Source of the DNA: Lachnospiraceae bacterium
GTDB lineage: Bacteria; Bacillota; Clostridia; Lachnospirales; Lachnospiraceae
DNA length: 64,000 bases
Direction: 5' to 3'
NCBI GenBank assembly: GCA_017546025.1
Contig: JAFYYS010000027.1
Coordinates: 43,716-107,715 of the forward strand
Both the position numbers and the translations under genes were made by a program. Below the pieces are notes generated by a model. The model did not search any database and was not told the DNA's origin. It saw nothing but the letters and a program-made list of their open reading frames with translations. Position 1 is the first letter of the stretch, and each line of letters begins with the position of its first letter. This document shows, piece by piece, positions 1 to 9,545 of this stretch.

Positions 1-1
1 T

Positions 2-628
2 TACAACACGCCTCGTGATTACAACTTCGTAGACCGTTTCCGTACCGGTGAGATGCCTCTGGCATTTGCCGATTACAACAACTTCAACACCCTCTGCGTA
101 TCCGCACCTGAGATTCGCGGTCTCTGGGATATGGCCATCATGCCCGGTACTTATGTTAAGGATGAGAACGGCAATAAGGTCGACAGAGACGGTGACGGTG
201 AGTACGATATCGACCGAAGCGTACAGTGCTGGGGCGTTTGCTCCATCATGCTGCAGAACTCCAAGATGCATAAAGAAGCATGGACGTTCTTACAGTGGTG
301 GGCAAGTGCAGAAGTACAGGCCCGTTACGGTATCGAGCTTGAGGCTGTCATGGGTGAGTCCGCAAGATATGCAACCGCAAACAAGAAGGCATTTGACCAG
401 CTTGCATGGAGCGCTAAGCAGCGTGAGATTCTGCTTGAGCAGTGGAAGTGGGTTAAGGGTACTCCTGAGGTTGCCGGCGGATACTACACCACCAGACATA
501 TCGTAAACGCAGTTCGTCGAGTAATTAATAATAATGAAGATCCTCGTGAAACGCTCCTTGATTACACCCGTGATATTAACGAAGAAATCCATAAGAAGCG
601 CGTCGAGTTCGGTCTTGAGAAGAAGTAA
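2..628 (+). CDS. Extracellular solute-binding protein of a carbohydrate ABC transporter, C-terminal part (partial)
   Basis: The reading frame is open from the left edge, so this is the last 208 residues of a longer protein (family members are usually 430-550 residues or more). The segment MPLAFADYNNFNTL and the following region with Trp-rich stretches (FLQWWASAE, LEQWKWVKGTPEVAGGYYTTRHIVN) resemble the C-terminal lobe of family 1 sugar-binding proteins. The role would be capture of a sugar or oligosaccharide outside the membrane and delivery to the permeases that follow 17 bases downstream with a good ribosome binding site. The signal peptide and lipobox lie outside the window. The ligand cannot be read from the sequence. 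Confidence 0.85.
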   Translation, partial: YNTPRDYNFVDRFRTGEMPLAFADYNNFNTLCVSAPEIRGLWDMAIMPGTYVKDENGNKVDRDGDGEYDIDRSVQCWGVCSIMLQNSKMHKEAWTFLQWWASAEVQARYGIELEAVMGESARYATANKKAFDQLAWSAKQREILLEQWKWVKGTPEVAGGYYTTRHIVNAVRRVINNNEDPRETLLDYTRDINEEIHKKRVEFGLEKK

Positions 629-645
629 GGAAGGAGAGAATACGT

Positions 646-1578
646 ATGAGTTACGCTAACTGGCGGAGACAGAAACAGTTACGCCGCAAGTTTATGCTTC
701 GTGATATCAGAACATTCCGTACATGCTATCTTTTCCTTGCTCCTTATGCTCTGATTTTCACATTGTTCTATGTAGTACCGGTAGTCGTTTCCATCTGGTT
801 CGGCTTCACCTACTATAACGTTTTGCAGCCGGCCCGTTTCATCGGCATGCAGAACTACATCAACCTGATTCTGGTTGACGATATCTTCCTGACGGCCGTT
901 AAGAATACATTCCTGATTGCCGCCATTACAGGGCCGATCGGTTACATTGCCGCATTCCTTTTCGCATGGCTCATTCACGAGCTGCCGAAGAGAATCCGTG
1001 CATTTGCCGTATTGATTTTCTACGCACCGACCATTTCCGGTCAGGTTTACCTGATTTGGACCTTCATCTTCTCCGGTGACTCTTACGGATACGCAAACGC
1101 CATTGGTGTTGACCTCGGTATTCTGGAATCGCCGAAGCTGTGGCTGACAGACCCCCGTTACATGATGACCATCGTTATCATCGTAATCCTGTGGGCGTCT
1201 CTCGGTACCGGATTCCTTTCCTTCATCGCAGGTTTGAATACCATCCCGGATGACCAGTATGAAGCAGGTTATGTGGACGGTGTTAAAAACCGTTGGCAGG
1301 AGCTTTGGTACATCACCCTTCCGAACATGAAGTCCATGTTGATGTTCGGTGCGGTTATGTCCATTACGACCGCATTCAATACCGCGGACGTTACGATGGC
1401 TCTCTGCGGTTTCCCGAGTACCGACTATGCAGCACGTACCGTTGTTACCCACCTGATTGACTATGGTCAGCAGCGTTTCGAGATGGGTTATGCATCCGCA
1501 ATTGCAACAGTGCTTTTCCTGACGATGTACCTGTGTAACAAGTTCATCCAGAAGGCACTCATGCGACTTGGAACCTGA
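646..1578 (+). CDS. Carbohydrate ABC transporter permease, MalF/UgpA type
   Basis: A 310-residue polytopic inner-membrane protein. A basic N terminus (about 25 residues) is followed by a first hydrophobic helix (around residues 27-52) and several more. The cytoplasmic EAA loop that docks on the transport ATPase is at about residues 206-228 (EAGYVDGVKNRWQELWYITL), with the usual Gly after the acidic residue. It follows the solute-binding gene by 17 bases with AAGGAGAG as ribosome binding site, and the second permease follows by 17 bases, so the three are one operon. The family imports sugars; which one is unknown. No ATP-binding subunit is encoded in the window. Confidence 0.9.
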   Translation: MSYANWRRQKQLRRKFMLRDIRTFRTCYLFLAPYALIFTLFYVVPVVVSIWFGFTYYNVLQPARFIGMQNYINLILVDDIFLTAVKNTFLIAAITGPIGYIAAFLFAWLIHELPKRIRAFAVLIFYAPTISGQVYLIWTFIFSGDSYGYANAIGVDLGILESPKLWLTDPRYMMTIVIIVILWASLGTGFLSFIAGLNTIPDDQYEAGYVDGVKNRWQELWYITLPNMKSMLMFGAVMSITTAFNTADVTMALCGFPSTDYAARTVVTHLIDYGQQRFEMGYASAIATVLFLTMYLCNKFIQKALMRLGT

Positions 1579-1595
1579 TAGGAGGGAATGACGAG

Positions 1596-2462
1596 ATGAA
1601 AAAGATTAAAGCCGGAAGACAGCCCAACCGATCACTCGCGGGTGATATCGGTGTCGGCATTATCCTGATTATTTTTGGATGCTTTTTCGCATTCCCGCTT
1701 GTATACGTTATCAACTCCGCTTTCAAGCCTCTTGATGAGTTGTTCGTATACCCGCCCAAGTTGTTCGTTCGTAACCCTACGACGAAGAACATCAGCGATA
1801 TGTTCCTTCTTATGAATAAGCAGGGCGTCATCACATTTACCAGATACGCATTCAACTCCTTATTCATTACCGCAGTCGGTACTGCAGGACATATCCTGAT
1901 TGCCTCCATGGCAGCTTACGTACTTGCCAAGTACCGCTTCCCCGGATCGGGTCCTTTCTTCAAGATGGTTACCGTAGCCCTTATGTTCACCGGTTACGTT
2001 CTGGCTATCCCGAACTACCTGATCATGTCGAAGATCGGTTTGGTAGATACCTATTTAGCATTGATTATCCCGGCATTTGCTTCGCCGATGGGCCTCTTCC
2101 TGATGAAACAGTTCATGGAATCCAGTATTCCGGACGTTCTGATTGAGGCAGCCAAGATCGACGGCGCAAAGGAAGGAAAGATCTTCTTCACGATTGTTAT
2201 GCCGCTTGTAAAGCCCGCAATCCTGACCCTGATGATCTTCTCCATCCAGAGCCTGTGGAACAATATCGGTACAACCTACATCTATTCGGAGGAATTGAAG
2301 ACCTTGCCGTTCGCACTTCGTACGTTGGCGGCAGGCGGTGTAGCCCGTACCGGTGTATCTTCGGCATCAACCCTCTTCATGATGATTCTGCCGGTTGTAT
2401 GCTTCATCTTTTCACAGAGCAACATTGTTGAGACAATGGCAAGCTCCGGTATTAAGGAATAA
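1596..2462 (+). CDS. Carbohydrate ABC transporter permease, MalG/UgpE type
   Basis: A 288-residue membrane protein, the partner of the preceding permease. The EAA loop is at about residues 184-203 (EAAKIDGAKEGKIFFTIVMP), a canonical form. The C terminus ends in SNIVETMASSGIKE, matching the usual MalG-type ending (Gly-Ile/Val-Lys-Gly/Glu). The ribosome binding site is GGAGGGAATGACGAG before ATG. It lies between the first permease and the beta-propeller gene with short gaps on both sides, which supports one transcript. Substrate not predictable. Confidence 0.9.
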   Translation: MKKIKAGRQPNRSLAGDIGVGIILIIFGCFFAFPLVYVINSAFKPLDELFVYPPKLFVRNPTTKNISDMFLLMNKQGVITFTRYAFNSLFITAVGTAGHILIASMAAYVLAKYRFPGSGPFFKMVTVALMFTGYVLAIPNYLIMSKIGLVDTYLALIIPAFASPMGLFLMKQFMESSIPDVLIEAAKIDGAKEGKIFFTIVMPLVKPAILTLMIFSIQSLWNNIGTTYIYSEELKTLPFALRTLAAGGVARTGVSSASTLFMMILPVVCFIFSQSNIVETMASSGIKE

Positions 2463-2476
2463 GGAGGAAGGATTAT

Positions 2477-4348
2477 ATGAAGAAACGTATTATGGCACTC
2501 CTTCTTCTTGTATGCCTGGTGCTTTCCGGTCTGTCCAATTCGAGAACAGCACGTGCGGACGATGACTGGTATACCTACACATACAATTACTGGGGTGATG
2601 AAGCTGCTTCTCCGGATGCTTATACGGTAGACCGAGTAATTTCCGGAAGCGCTTTCGGCGAAGAGGTCGGCAGTCTTTCGAACCCGGACAGCCTTTTCGC
2701 AATTGATGATTTGCTTTATGTTGTCGACTCTAAAAACAACCGAATCATTGAGGCACAGTGGAAGAACGGCGAATTCAGAACGGTTCGTGAGATTTACCAC
2801 GTAAATGTGTCCGAAGAGAAGAAAGATCTTCTGATGATTGACGGCAAGGTTGAACTTTGCCTGCTTCAGCCCGGCGATGTTTTTGTAAAGCCGATTACGA
2901 AGGAACAGCGTGAAAAAGTCTTCGGTGAGTATCTCGGAACGCCTTACGTTCCCGAAATCGAGCCTGAGGAAGAAGAAAAAGGCGAAGAAGGCGGCGACAC
3001 GGATGCTGACAAAGCGGACGGTGAGAATACAGACGCCGAAAAGAGCGACAGCTCTTCCGACTCCGACGGAGAAGCCGGTGACGGCGAGACCGCGGACGCC
3101 GGAGAAGCCGGCGAGACCGGCGAGACCGGCGAGGCCGGCGAAGGTAGCGAATCTTCCGAGAGCGGTAAGAAGAGCAAGACAAAGTGGCATGAAAATGTTG
3201 TAGTCAGAAAGTTCAACAGAGACTATGACATTTACATTGCAGATACGCAGAACTTCCGTATCATCCATTGCGACTACGACCTGAACGTCATCGACGTTAT
3301 ACAGAATCCGAAGGATGAGACGCTTGCAGATGACTACAAGTTCCTTCCGTCGCACTTTGTAGTGGATGATTCCTATCGTTGCTATGTACAGGCGCAGAAC
3401 ATCAACGCCGGCATCATGGAATTCACGAAGGACGGAACGTTCAACGGTTACATCGGCGCCAGCCCGGTTACGATTTCTTTCGCACAGAGAATCTGGAGAA
3501 GAATTCAGACCAAGGAACAGAGACAGAAGACCAAACAGTTCGTTCCTACCGAATATAACAATATTTGCATCGATTCGAAGGGCTTCCTCTATGTAACGAC
3601 GAGTACCCTGAAGGATAACGAGATTCAGACCGGTACCGGTAAGCCCGTCCGGAAGCTGAACTCCATGGGTACGGATATCCTGATTCGTAACGGCAATCAC
3701 TTCCCGATCGGAGATCTGAAGACCGGAAATGTTGCCGCAGCAATGGAACAGGGACTTTCCATTACCGGACCTTCTGCATTTGTTGATGTCGTAACATTCG
3801 AGAATGAGACATACTGTTGTCTGGATAAGACCCGCGGAAGACTTTTCGTATATGACTTCCAGGGCAACCTGCTTTATGCATTCGGAAACTCCGGCATGAA
3901 CGAAGGAAGTTTCCTGAACCCGTCCGCAGTCGTCAAACTTGACGAGGAGACGCTCGCGGTTCTTGACCGTTTCGCCGGAACGATTACCATCTTTACGATG
4001 ACTTCGTACGGTAAGCTGATTAATAAGGCACTGAGTCTGTACCGTGTAGGTGAGTATGACAAGTCCGCTGATGTTTGGCGTGACGTTCTGAAGTACAACG
4101 GAAACTGCGAACTGGCTTATGTCGGCATCGGACGTTCCCTGCTTCGTCAGAAACGCTACAAGGAAGCGATGGATCAGTTCGAGATTGCAAGAGATTCCGT
4201 GAACTACTCAAAGGCATTCAAGTACTATCGCGAAGAGGTCGTAGAAGACAACATTGTATGGTTTATCGTTATAATAGCAGCGCTCATCCTGATTCCGAAG
4301 GGAATTAAGACTGCGAAACGATTGAGAAAGGAGATTAGCGAAGCATGA
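2477..4348 (+). CDS. Secreted, C-terminally membrane-anchored beta-propeller/TPR protein of an uptake locus
   Basis: A 623-residue protein with a signal peptide (MKKRIMALLLLVCLVLSGLS, processing probably near RARAD). Six or so NHL-like blades follow, with repeated segments such as LFAIDDLLYVVDSKNNRIIE, YDIYIADTQNFRIIH and NNICIDSKGFLYVTTS. The blades are interrupted at about residues 160-238 by a very acidic Glu/Gly/Asp/Ser insert. After the propeller, two TPR-like units lie near residues 515-590, then one membrane helix (about 594-611) and a short basic tail. The body should therefore be outside the cell with its C terminus in the membrane. Its stop codon overlaps the next start (ATGA), so it is translationally coupled to the YIP1-like gene. 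Function unknown; I infer a scaffold or sensor working with the transporter. Confidence 0.75.
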   Translation: MKKRIMALLLLVCLVLSGLSNSRTARADDDWYTYTYNYWGDEAASPDAYTVDRVISGSAFGEEVGSLSNPDSLFAIDDLLYVVDSKNNRIIEAQWKNGEFRTVREIYHVNVSEEKKDLLMIDGKVELCLLQPGDVFVKPITKEQREKVFGEYLGTPYVPEIEPEEEEKGEEGGDTDADKADGENTDAEKSDSSSDSDGEAGDGETADAGEAGETGETGEAGEGSESSESGKKSKTKWHENVVVRKFNRDYDIYIADTQNFRIIHCDYDLNVIDVIQNPKDETLADDYKFLPSHFVVDDSYRCYVQAQNINAGIMEFTKDGTFNGYIGASPVTISFAQRIWRRIQTKEQRQKTKQFVPTEYNNICIDSKGFLYVTTSTLKDNEIQTGTGKPVRKLNSMGTDILIRNGNHFPIGDLKTGNVAAAMEQGLSITGPSAFVDVVTFENETYCCLDKTRGRLFVYDFQGNLLYAFGNSGMNEGSFLNPSAVVKLDEETLAVLDRFAGTITIFTMTSYGKLINKALSLYRVGEYDKSADVWRDVLKYNGNCELAYVGIGRSLLRQKRYKEAMDQFEIARDSVNYSKAFKYYREEVVEDNIVWFIVIIAALILIPKGIKTAKRLRKEISEA

Positions 4349-5022
4349 GTAACGTACTCTCCAAAATTCTCGGCTTTTTCACCGGCGAAGGCTTTAAGCA
4401 TTATCTGAAGAGCCTTAAGTACAGCCTGTACATGATTCTGCATCCGTTTGACGGTTCGTGGGATCTGATCCATGAAAAGAGAGGATCCATGGCGGCGGCG
4501 CATACGATTGTTATTCTCGCGTTGCTCACCAATATCTGGGACATGAGATTCTCCAACTTCATGGTTAATAATACCCGATGGAGCGAAGTCAACATTCTGA
4601 TGAGACTGGCCAGCATCCTGGTTCCGCTTTTCATCTGGGTTCTGTCTAACTGGTGTCTTACGACACTGTTTGACGGCAAAGGACGTTTCGGGGACATTTA
4701 CATGGCTACGGCCTACTCCTTCACTCCTTATGTATTGATTGGCATTCCGATGATTCTTGTCAGCAATGTCGTAACGAAGGAAGAAGGCGTATTCTACACC
4801 TACTTCAACATTTTCGCTTTGATCTGGTGTGTGTTCCTGATTCTTTGTGCAATGATGATGATTCACGACTACGGTCTTGGCGGCGGACTTCTTTCCACCA
4901 TCGCATCCGTAGCGGGCATGGCGGTTATTATGTTCATCATCCTGCTGTTCTTCAGCTTGATCAGTGACGCCATTGCTTACTTCGTGTCCATCTATAAAGA
5001 AATTACAATGCGAATCAGTTAA
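4345..5022 (+). CDS. YIP1-family-like polytopic membrane protein
   Basis: A 225-residue protein with a soluble N-terminal stretch carrying the HPFDGSWDLIHEKRG segment typical of bacterial YIP1-domain proteins (compare HPxxAFxxIKxxR). About five membrane helices follow, the last near residues 185-210. It overlaps the upstream gene by four bases and precedes the DUF5696-type gene by 16 bases. No catalytic residues are evident. YIP1 proteins are poorly understood in bacteria; the position between a beta-propeller protein and a DUF5696 protein suggests a membrane platform for these. Family assignment moderately sure, function unknown. Confidence 0.7.
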   Translation: MSNVLSKILGFFTGEGFKHYLKSLKYSLYMILHPFDGSWDLIHEKRGSMAAAHTIVILALLTNIWDMRFSNFMVNNTRWSEVNILMRLASILVPLFIWVLSNWCLTTLFDGKGRFGDIYMATAYSFTPYVLIGIPMILVSNVVTKEEGVFYTYFNIFALIWCVFLILCAMMMIHDYGLGGGLLSTIASVAGMAVIMFIILLFFSLISDAIAYFVSIYKEITMRIS

Positions 5023-5038
5023 CGCAGGGAGGCATAGA

Positions 5039-7624
5039 ATGAAGAAAAAGATTATAAGTTATGCAATCACCTGCGCCATCATTGCCGTACTTACGATTCT
5101 TGCAATCAAGTTCGGCGGTGATAAGGAAACTGCAAAGAAGCAGATTGATGCATATCGTTTTGACTCGGACATGGACACGGATCTCCAGACGATTACGAAT
5201 GGTAAGGTTTCTTTGGAATTCAACCCGAAGACGACACAGTTCACCTATACCGATGCAAGCGGAAATAAGTGGACCGGATATCCGGAAGGCGTGGAAAATA
5301 CGAACCAGGCCATGCTGAAGTCGCTGTTGTATGTTCAGTACAAGAACTCTAACGGTCAGAAATATTATCTGAGCAGTTATGAGCACAGTGTAGCGAAAGA
5401 GAACTACACTTACGAAGTTCTTGCCGATCAGAATGCAATCCGCATTGACTTCACAATCGGTTTGATTTCCAAGACCTATCTGATTCCGGCAGCAATGCCC
5501 GAGGCCAGATTCGAAGAGTGGAAGGCAAAGAATACCGAAGAAGGCGCAAAGCACATGCGCGACTGGTATACGAAATATGATGCCAAGAAGCTCCAGAAGG
5601 ATAAAGAGAAATGGGCAACCCTTTCCGAAAAGTATCCTGACCTTACGGTGGATAATGACGGAGACGGAACCCCGGACGGTATCGTGTACGAAATCTTCCC
5701 GAACCTTCAGAACTACCAGAAGGAAAGACTCGAGACGGAATTCATGGAGATGGGATACACCAGAGAGGACTATGAGGCCGATATGGAGTACGGTTCTCAT
5801 GAGGAAGACTCCGATATTAAGCCGACCATTAACCTTTCGCTTTATCTGAAGCTTGAGGATGATACTCTGGTAGCCGAAGTAGGTTACGATTCCCTCGCAT
5901 TTTACCCGGAATACCCGATTACCGGTCTCCGCATTCTTCCGTTCATGTGTGCAGCAGGAATGGATGAAGAAGGTTTCCTGTTCATCCCCGACGGTTCCGG
6001 TGCGAAGATTAACTTCAACAACGGAAAGATTTCCTCCACAACGTACAGCGCACGTGTTTACGGTTGGGACTACGCACAGGCCCGTAAGGAAATTGTAAGT
6101 GACCCGATTGCCCGCTTCCCTGTATACGGCATCTCATTTTCCGACAGAGACGCATCCCTTCTCTGCATGATTGAAGAAGGTGAAGCGTATGCAAGCATCG
6201 AGGCTGATATTTCCGGTAAGAGCCACGATTACAACTATGTATCGAACGAGTTCCTGATTGTACATAATGACCTCGCCGATATTGCGGGACGTTCCCTGCA
6301 GGATATTTACATCTTCGAGAGCAAGCTTCCGCAGGACGAGAAATTGCGCATCCGCGTGAAGACCGTTGATTCTTCCAGCTATGTGGAAATGGCGAAGGCC
6401 TATCATGATTATCTGGCAGAAATCTATCCGGAACTCGGACAGAAGGTTACCAAGACCCAGCTTCCGACCGCTGTCGAGCTGGTTGGTTCCATCATCAAGA
6501 CGCAGCACATTTTAGGATTCCCGAAGGATCTTCCTTATGCGCTTACGACTTACGAAGAGATGGGCGAAATCATGAAGGATCTTCATGATGCAGGATGGTC
6601 CGGCGTAAATGTCATCCTGAACGGCTGGTTCAACCGAGGCGTTGTTCATGACTGGCCCGATGATATTAACCTGATCAGAAAGCTCGGTTCCAAGAAGACC
6701 TTCAAGGGATTGGTAAGCACTTTGGAAGGATACGGATACTCCGTTGCCGGAAAGGCTGACTTCCAGTTTGTTCATCATAACAAACTCCTTGATACCTTCG
6801 TTGCCAAGTCCGATGCGGCAAGACTTCTGAACAGAGAACCTGTTAAGATCTATCCGTACAGCAACGTTTGGTATGGCGAGAATAAAGAGAAGGATTCCTA
6901 TTATCTTGCAAAACCTTCTTACACCGAAAAGGCTTTGGAATCCTTTGTTAAGGACGCTGATAAGCTCGGACTTAAGAACATTGCATTCAGCACAATCGGA
7001 GATAAGCTCGGGGCCGACTATCACCCGAGAAAGGGCATCAGCCGTCAGGCAAATATGAAACTGCAGGTGAAACAGATTTCTGCTCTTGCTTCGAGAGAGA
7101 ATGTGTTCTATAATAGTAATATGTACGTGGTTCCTTATGCCGACCTTTTGGTTGACTTCCCGATTCACGCGCAGGGCACCGGCCTTGAAGATGAGTCGAT
7201 TCCGTTCTTCCCGATTGCATTGCACGGCTATGTTCGGTACACGGGCGATTCCATCAACATTACCAATGACTATATTACGAACCTTTTGAATTCCGCCGAG
7301 ACGGGCGCCGGCCTGTACTTCATCTTCATGGATGCTACCGGAGATGAGCTTCAGGAGTCCGACTTTACGTACTACTTCGGTGCAAACTATGATTCCTGGG
7401 CGAAGAGCGCGAAAGAACTGTATGACCGCTACAATAAGGATTTCGGTTCTCTTGCGACGGAAACCATCACGGATCATCAGCAGATTGCCGAGAGAGTATA
7501 CATGACCGAATTCTCCAACGGAACAAAGGTATATGTAAACTATCGTACATTGGATTATAAAGCGAACGGCATGACCATTCCCGCACAGGATTGGGTCGTT
7601 GTCAACGGGAAAGGAGGAAACTAA
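5039..7624 (+). CDS. DUF5696-type exoprotein, possible glycoside-hydrolase-like enzyme
   Basis: The chosen ATG has GGGAGG six bases upstream; an in-frame start 75 bases earlier lies inside the previous gene and was rejected. The 861-residue product begins with a short basic stretch and one hydrophobic helix (MKKKIISYAITCAIIAVLTI), so it is exported and anchored or released. Residues about 45-300 are beta-rich (many Tyr/Gly strands, then an aspartate-rich DNDGDGTPDG loop). From about 470 onward alternating strand-helix segments (for example SGVNVILNGWFNRG and LGLKNIAFSTIGD) resemble a barrel fold of sugar-acting enzymes. I recognise the family as DUF5696 from its usual transporter context. Catalytic residues cannot be assigned. 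It ends directly before the second permease pair. Confidence 0.65.
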   Translation: MKKKIISYAITCAIIAVLTILAIKFGGDKETAKKQIDAYRFDSDMDTDLQTITNGKVSLEFNPKTTQFTYTDASGNKWTGYPEGVENTNQAMLKSLLYVQYKNSNGQKYYLSSYEHSVAKENYTYEVLADQNAIRIDFTIGLISKTYLIPAAMPEARFEEWKAKNTEEGAKHMRDWYTKYDAKKLQKDKEKWATLSEKYPDLTVDNDGDGTPDGIVYEIFPNLQNYQKERLETEFMEMGYTREDYEADMEYGSHEEDSDIKPTINLSLYLKLEDDTLVAEVGYDSLAFYPEYPITGLRILPFMCAAGMDEEGFLFIPDGSGAKINFNNGKISSTTYSARVYGWDYAQARKEIVSDPIARFPVYGISFSDRDASLLCMIEEGEAYASIEADISGKSHDYNYVSNEFLIVHNDLADIAGRSLQDIYIFESKLPQDEKLRIRVKTVDSSSYVEMAKAYHDYLAEIYPELGQKVTKTQLPTAVELVGSIIKTQHILGFPKDLPYALTTYEEMGEIMKDLHDAGWSGVNVILNGWFNRGVVHDWPDDINLIRKLGSKKTFKGLVSTLEGYGYSVAGKADFQFVHHNKLLDTFVAKSDAARLLNREPVKIYPYSNVWYGENKEKDSYYLAKPSYTEKALESFVKDADKLGLKNIAFSTIGDKLGADYHPRKGISRQANMKLQVKQISALASRENVFYNSNMYVVPYADLLVDFPIHAQGTGLEDESIPFFPIALHGYVRYTGDSINITNDYITNLLNSAETGAGLYFIFMDATGDELQESDFTYYFGANYDSWAKSAKELYDRYNKDFGSLATETITDHQQIAERVYMTEFSNGTKVYVNYRTLDYKANGMTIPAQDWVVVNGKGGN

Positions 7625-8530
7625 ATGGCTAAAGCGAAACGTAAATCGATGGCCAAAGGGAATGCGAAAGCAGGATATCTGTTCATCACTCCCTTCATAA
7701 TCGGTTTCCTGTTATTCCTGGTTGTACCGCTCGTTCAGTCGCTTCGCATGTCCTTCTGCGAAGTTGCCGCTACGAACGGACAGGGACTTAAGTATAAGTG
7801 GGTATTCCTTGACAAATACAAAGAAGTATTCTTCAAAGATCCCGATTATGTCCCGAGACTCCTTGACAACCTGAAGAACATGGCATTGTTCGTTCCCGGA
7901 ATTCTCGTATTCAGCTTCTTCATGGCGATTCTGCTGAATCAGGAATTTGCAGGCAGAGCATTTGTACGTGCCGTATTCTTCCTGCCGGTTATTCTTTCTT
8001 CCGGTATCATGGTAAGCATTGAGAGCAACAACTCTCTGATGGGCTCCATGCAGAGCGCCATCAAGGAAGACACTTCGCTGACTTCCATCACGAAGACGCT
8101 CGAGAACATCCTGCTGACCGGTGAGAAAGCAAGTAAGTTCTTTGAATATGTCATTAACCTCGTAGATAAGGTATACGATATCGCGAATTCTTCCGGTATT
8201 CAGATCATTATCTTCCTGTCCGGTTTGCAGACGATTTCGCCGAGCATGTACGAAGCAGCGAAGATTGAGGGTTGTACCGCATGGGAGAATTTCTGGAAGA
8301 TTACTCTTCCGATGATCAGTTCCCTGATTCTGGTAAATGTCATCTATACGATTGTTGATTACTGTACGAAGTCCAACAACCAGGTTATGGATTTGATTAA
8401 CGATAAACTCTTTAAGAACGTTGACTACGGTCTTTGTGCCGCAATGTCCTGGGTTTATTTCGGAGTGATAATGGTAATACTCGGCATATTAGCATTCATT
8501 ATTTCAAGGTGGGTATACTATTATGACTAG
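7625..8530 (+). CDS. Carbohydrate ABC transporter permease, MalF/LacF type (second set)
   Basis: A 301-residue membrane protein starting one base after the previous stop, with GGAGG just upstream. The N terminus is basic (MAKAKRKSMAKGNAKAG), followed by the first helix (YLFITPFIIGFLLFLVVPLV). The EAA loop is at about residues 210-229 (EAAKIEGCTAWENFWKITLP). The 3' end overlaps the next permease by eight bases. A region around residues 130-185 between helices is longer than in many LacF proteins. It is distinct in sequence from the first permease, so this locus encodes two membrane modules rather than a recent duplication. Confidence 0.9.
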   Translation: MAKAKRKSMAKGNAKAGYLFITPFIIGFLLFLVVPLVQSLRMSFCEVAATNGQGLKYKWVFLDKYKEVFFKDPDYVPRLLDNLKNMALFVPGILVFSFFMAILLNQEFAGRAFVRAVFFLPVILSSGIMVSIESNNSLMGSMQSAIKEDTSLTSITKTLENILLTGEKASKFFEYVINLVDKVYDIANSSGIQIIIFLSGLQTISPSMYEAAKIEGCTAWENFWKITLPMISSLILVNVIYTIVDYCTKSNNQVMDLINDKLFKNVDYGLCAAMSWVYFGVIMVILGILAFIISRWVYYYD

Positions 8531-9545
8531 AAAAGAGAGACGTGCGTATTTCAAAGAAAGAAACAGGAAGTCCGGAGGATACCTGTTACGGAAGAAGATT
8601 TGGAATTTCATCTTCCGTTTTTGCCGAGCGGTATTGATTTTCGGATTGTGCTTCCTGATTCTGCAGCCTTTGTTGAATAAGATTTCCCTTTGTTTCATGA
8701 CAAAGGACGATTTGTTCGACCGTACGGTCATCAGTATACCGAGACACTTTTCCACTCAGGCCATCCGCCTCGGATGGAAGTTGATGTATCACTTCAAACC
8801 GTTCTGGTATTCCATCTGGATCGGCGTACTGGTTGGTGTCCTTCAGGTTATTTCCAGTACCCTTGTCGGTTACGGATTTGCCAGATTCAAGTTCCCGCTT
8901 AAGAACTTCTGGTTTGCCTGTGTCATCCTGATGATCATTGTTCCTCCGCAGACACTGCTTACTCCTATGTATCTGATGTTCTCCGATTTCGACATCTTCG
9001 GAATCATCAAAGCAGTTCACGGCGGTAAGGGAGTCAACCTTCTCGGCTCCTTCTGGGCATACCTTGCGGTATGTGCAGGTTGTGCCGGTTACAAGAGCGG
9101 CCTTTACATTTACATGATGCGTCAGCATTTCCGTAATGAGCCGAAAGAACTTGAGGAAGCAGCATGGGTAGACGGTTGCGGTAAGTTCCGTACTTTCTGG
9201 AGCATCCTTCTCCCCGGTGCAAGACCGATGATGGTTTCCTGTTTCCTGTTTGCATTTGTTTGGTGGTGGACCGATGGTATTTACTCCCGAATCTTCTTCT
9301 CAAGAGGTATGGGATGGTATACCGTTGCGAACTGTCTGCCCGGTGTTGTAGAACGTTTGAACCACGAGTATAAACAGATTTTCAATATCGTGTCGAGCTC
9401 CGGTGGTAACTTCGTTCCCCCGGCTTACGGTAACCAGATTCTGTCCGCTGCAACGATGATCACACTGGTGCCTATCATTATCATCTATCTGCTGGCCCAG
9501 AAGAGCTTCGTTGAAAGTATCAGCCAGAGTGGTATTAAAGGCTGA
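8523..9545 (+). CDS. Carbohydrate ABC transporter permease, MalG type (second set)
   Basis: A 340-residue membrane protein, longer than the 270-290 usual for MalG types because of a basic N-terminal extension of about 30 residues and an insertion in the middle. The EAA loop is at about residues 212-231 (EAAWVDGCGKFRTFWSILLP), and the C terminus SFVESISQSGIKG matches the family ending. It overlaps the upstream permease by eight bases (ATGACTAG), implying coupled translation. It is followed by a 141-base hairpin-rich gap and then the solute-binding lipoprotein gene. Confidence 0.9.
   Translation: MTRKERRAYFKERNRKSGGYLLRKKIWNFIFRFCRAVLIFGLCFLILQPLLNKISLCFMTKDDLFDRTVISIPRHFSTQAIRLGWKLMYHFKPFWYSIWIGVLVGVLQVISSTLVGYGFARFKFPLKNFWFACVILMIIVPPQTLLTPMYLMFSDFDIFGIIKAVHGGKGVNLLGSFWAYLAVCAGCAGYKSGLYIYMMRQHFRNEPKELEEAAWVDGCGKFRTFWSILLPGARPMMVSCFLFAFVWWWTDGIYSRIFFSRGMGWYTVANCLPGVVERLNHEYKQIFNIVSSSGGNFVPPAYGNQILSAATMITLVPIIIIYLLAQKSFVESISQSGIKG

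Noticed and set aside
2282..3700. 472-codon minus-strand open frame opposite the beta-propeller gene
   Set aside because: No ribosome binding site or domain; it is the complement of the acidic repeat and propeller coding region.
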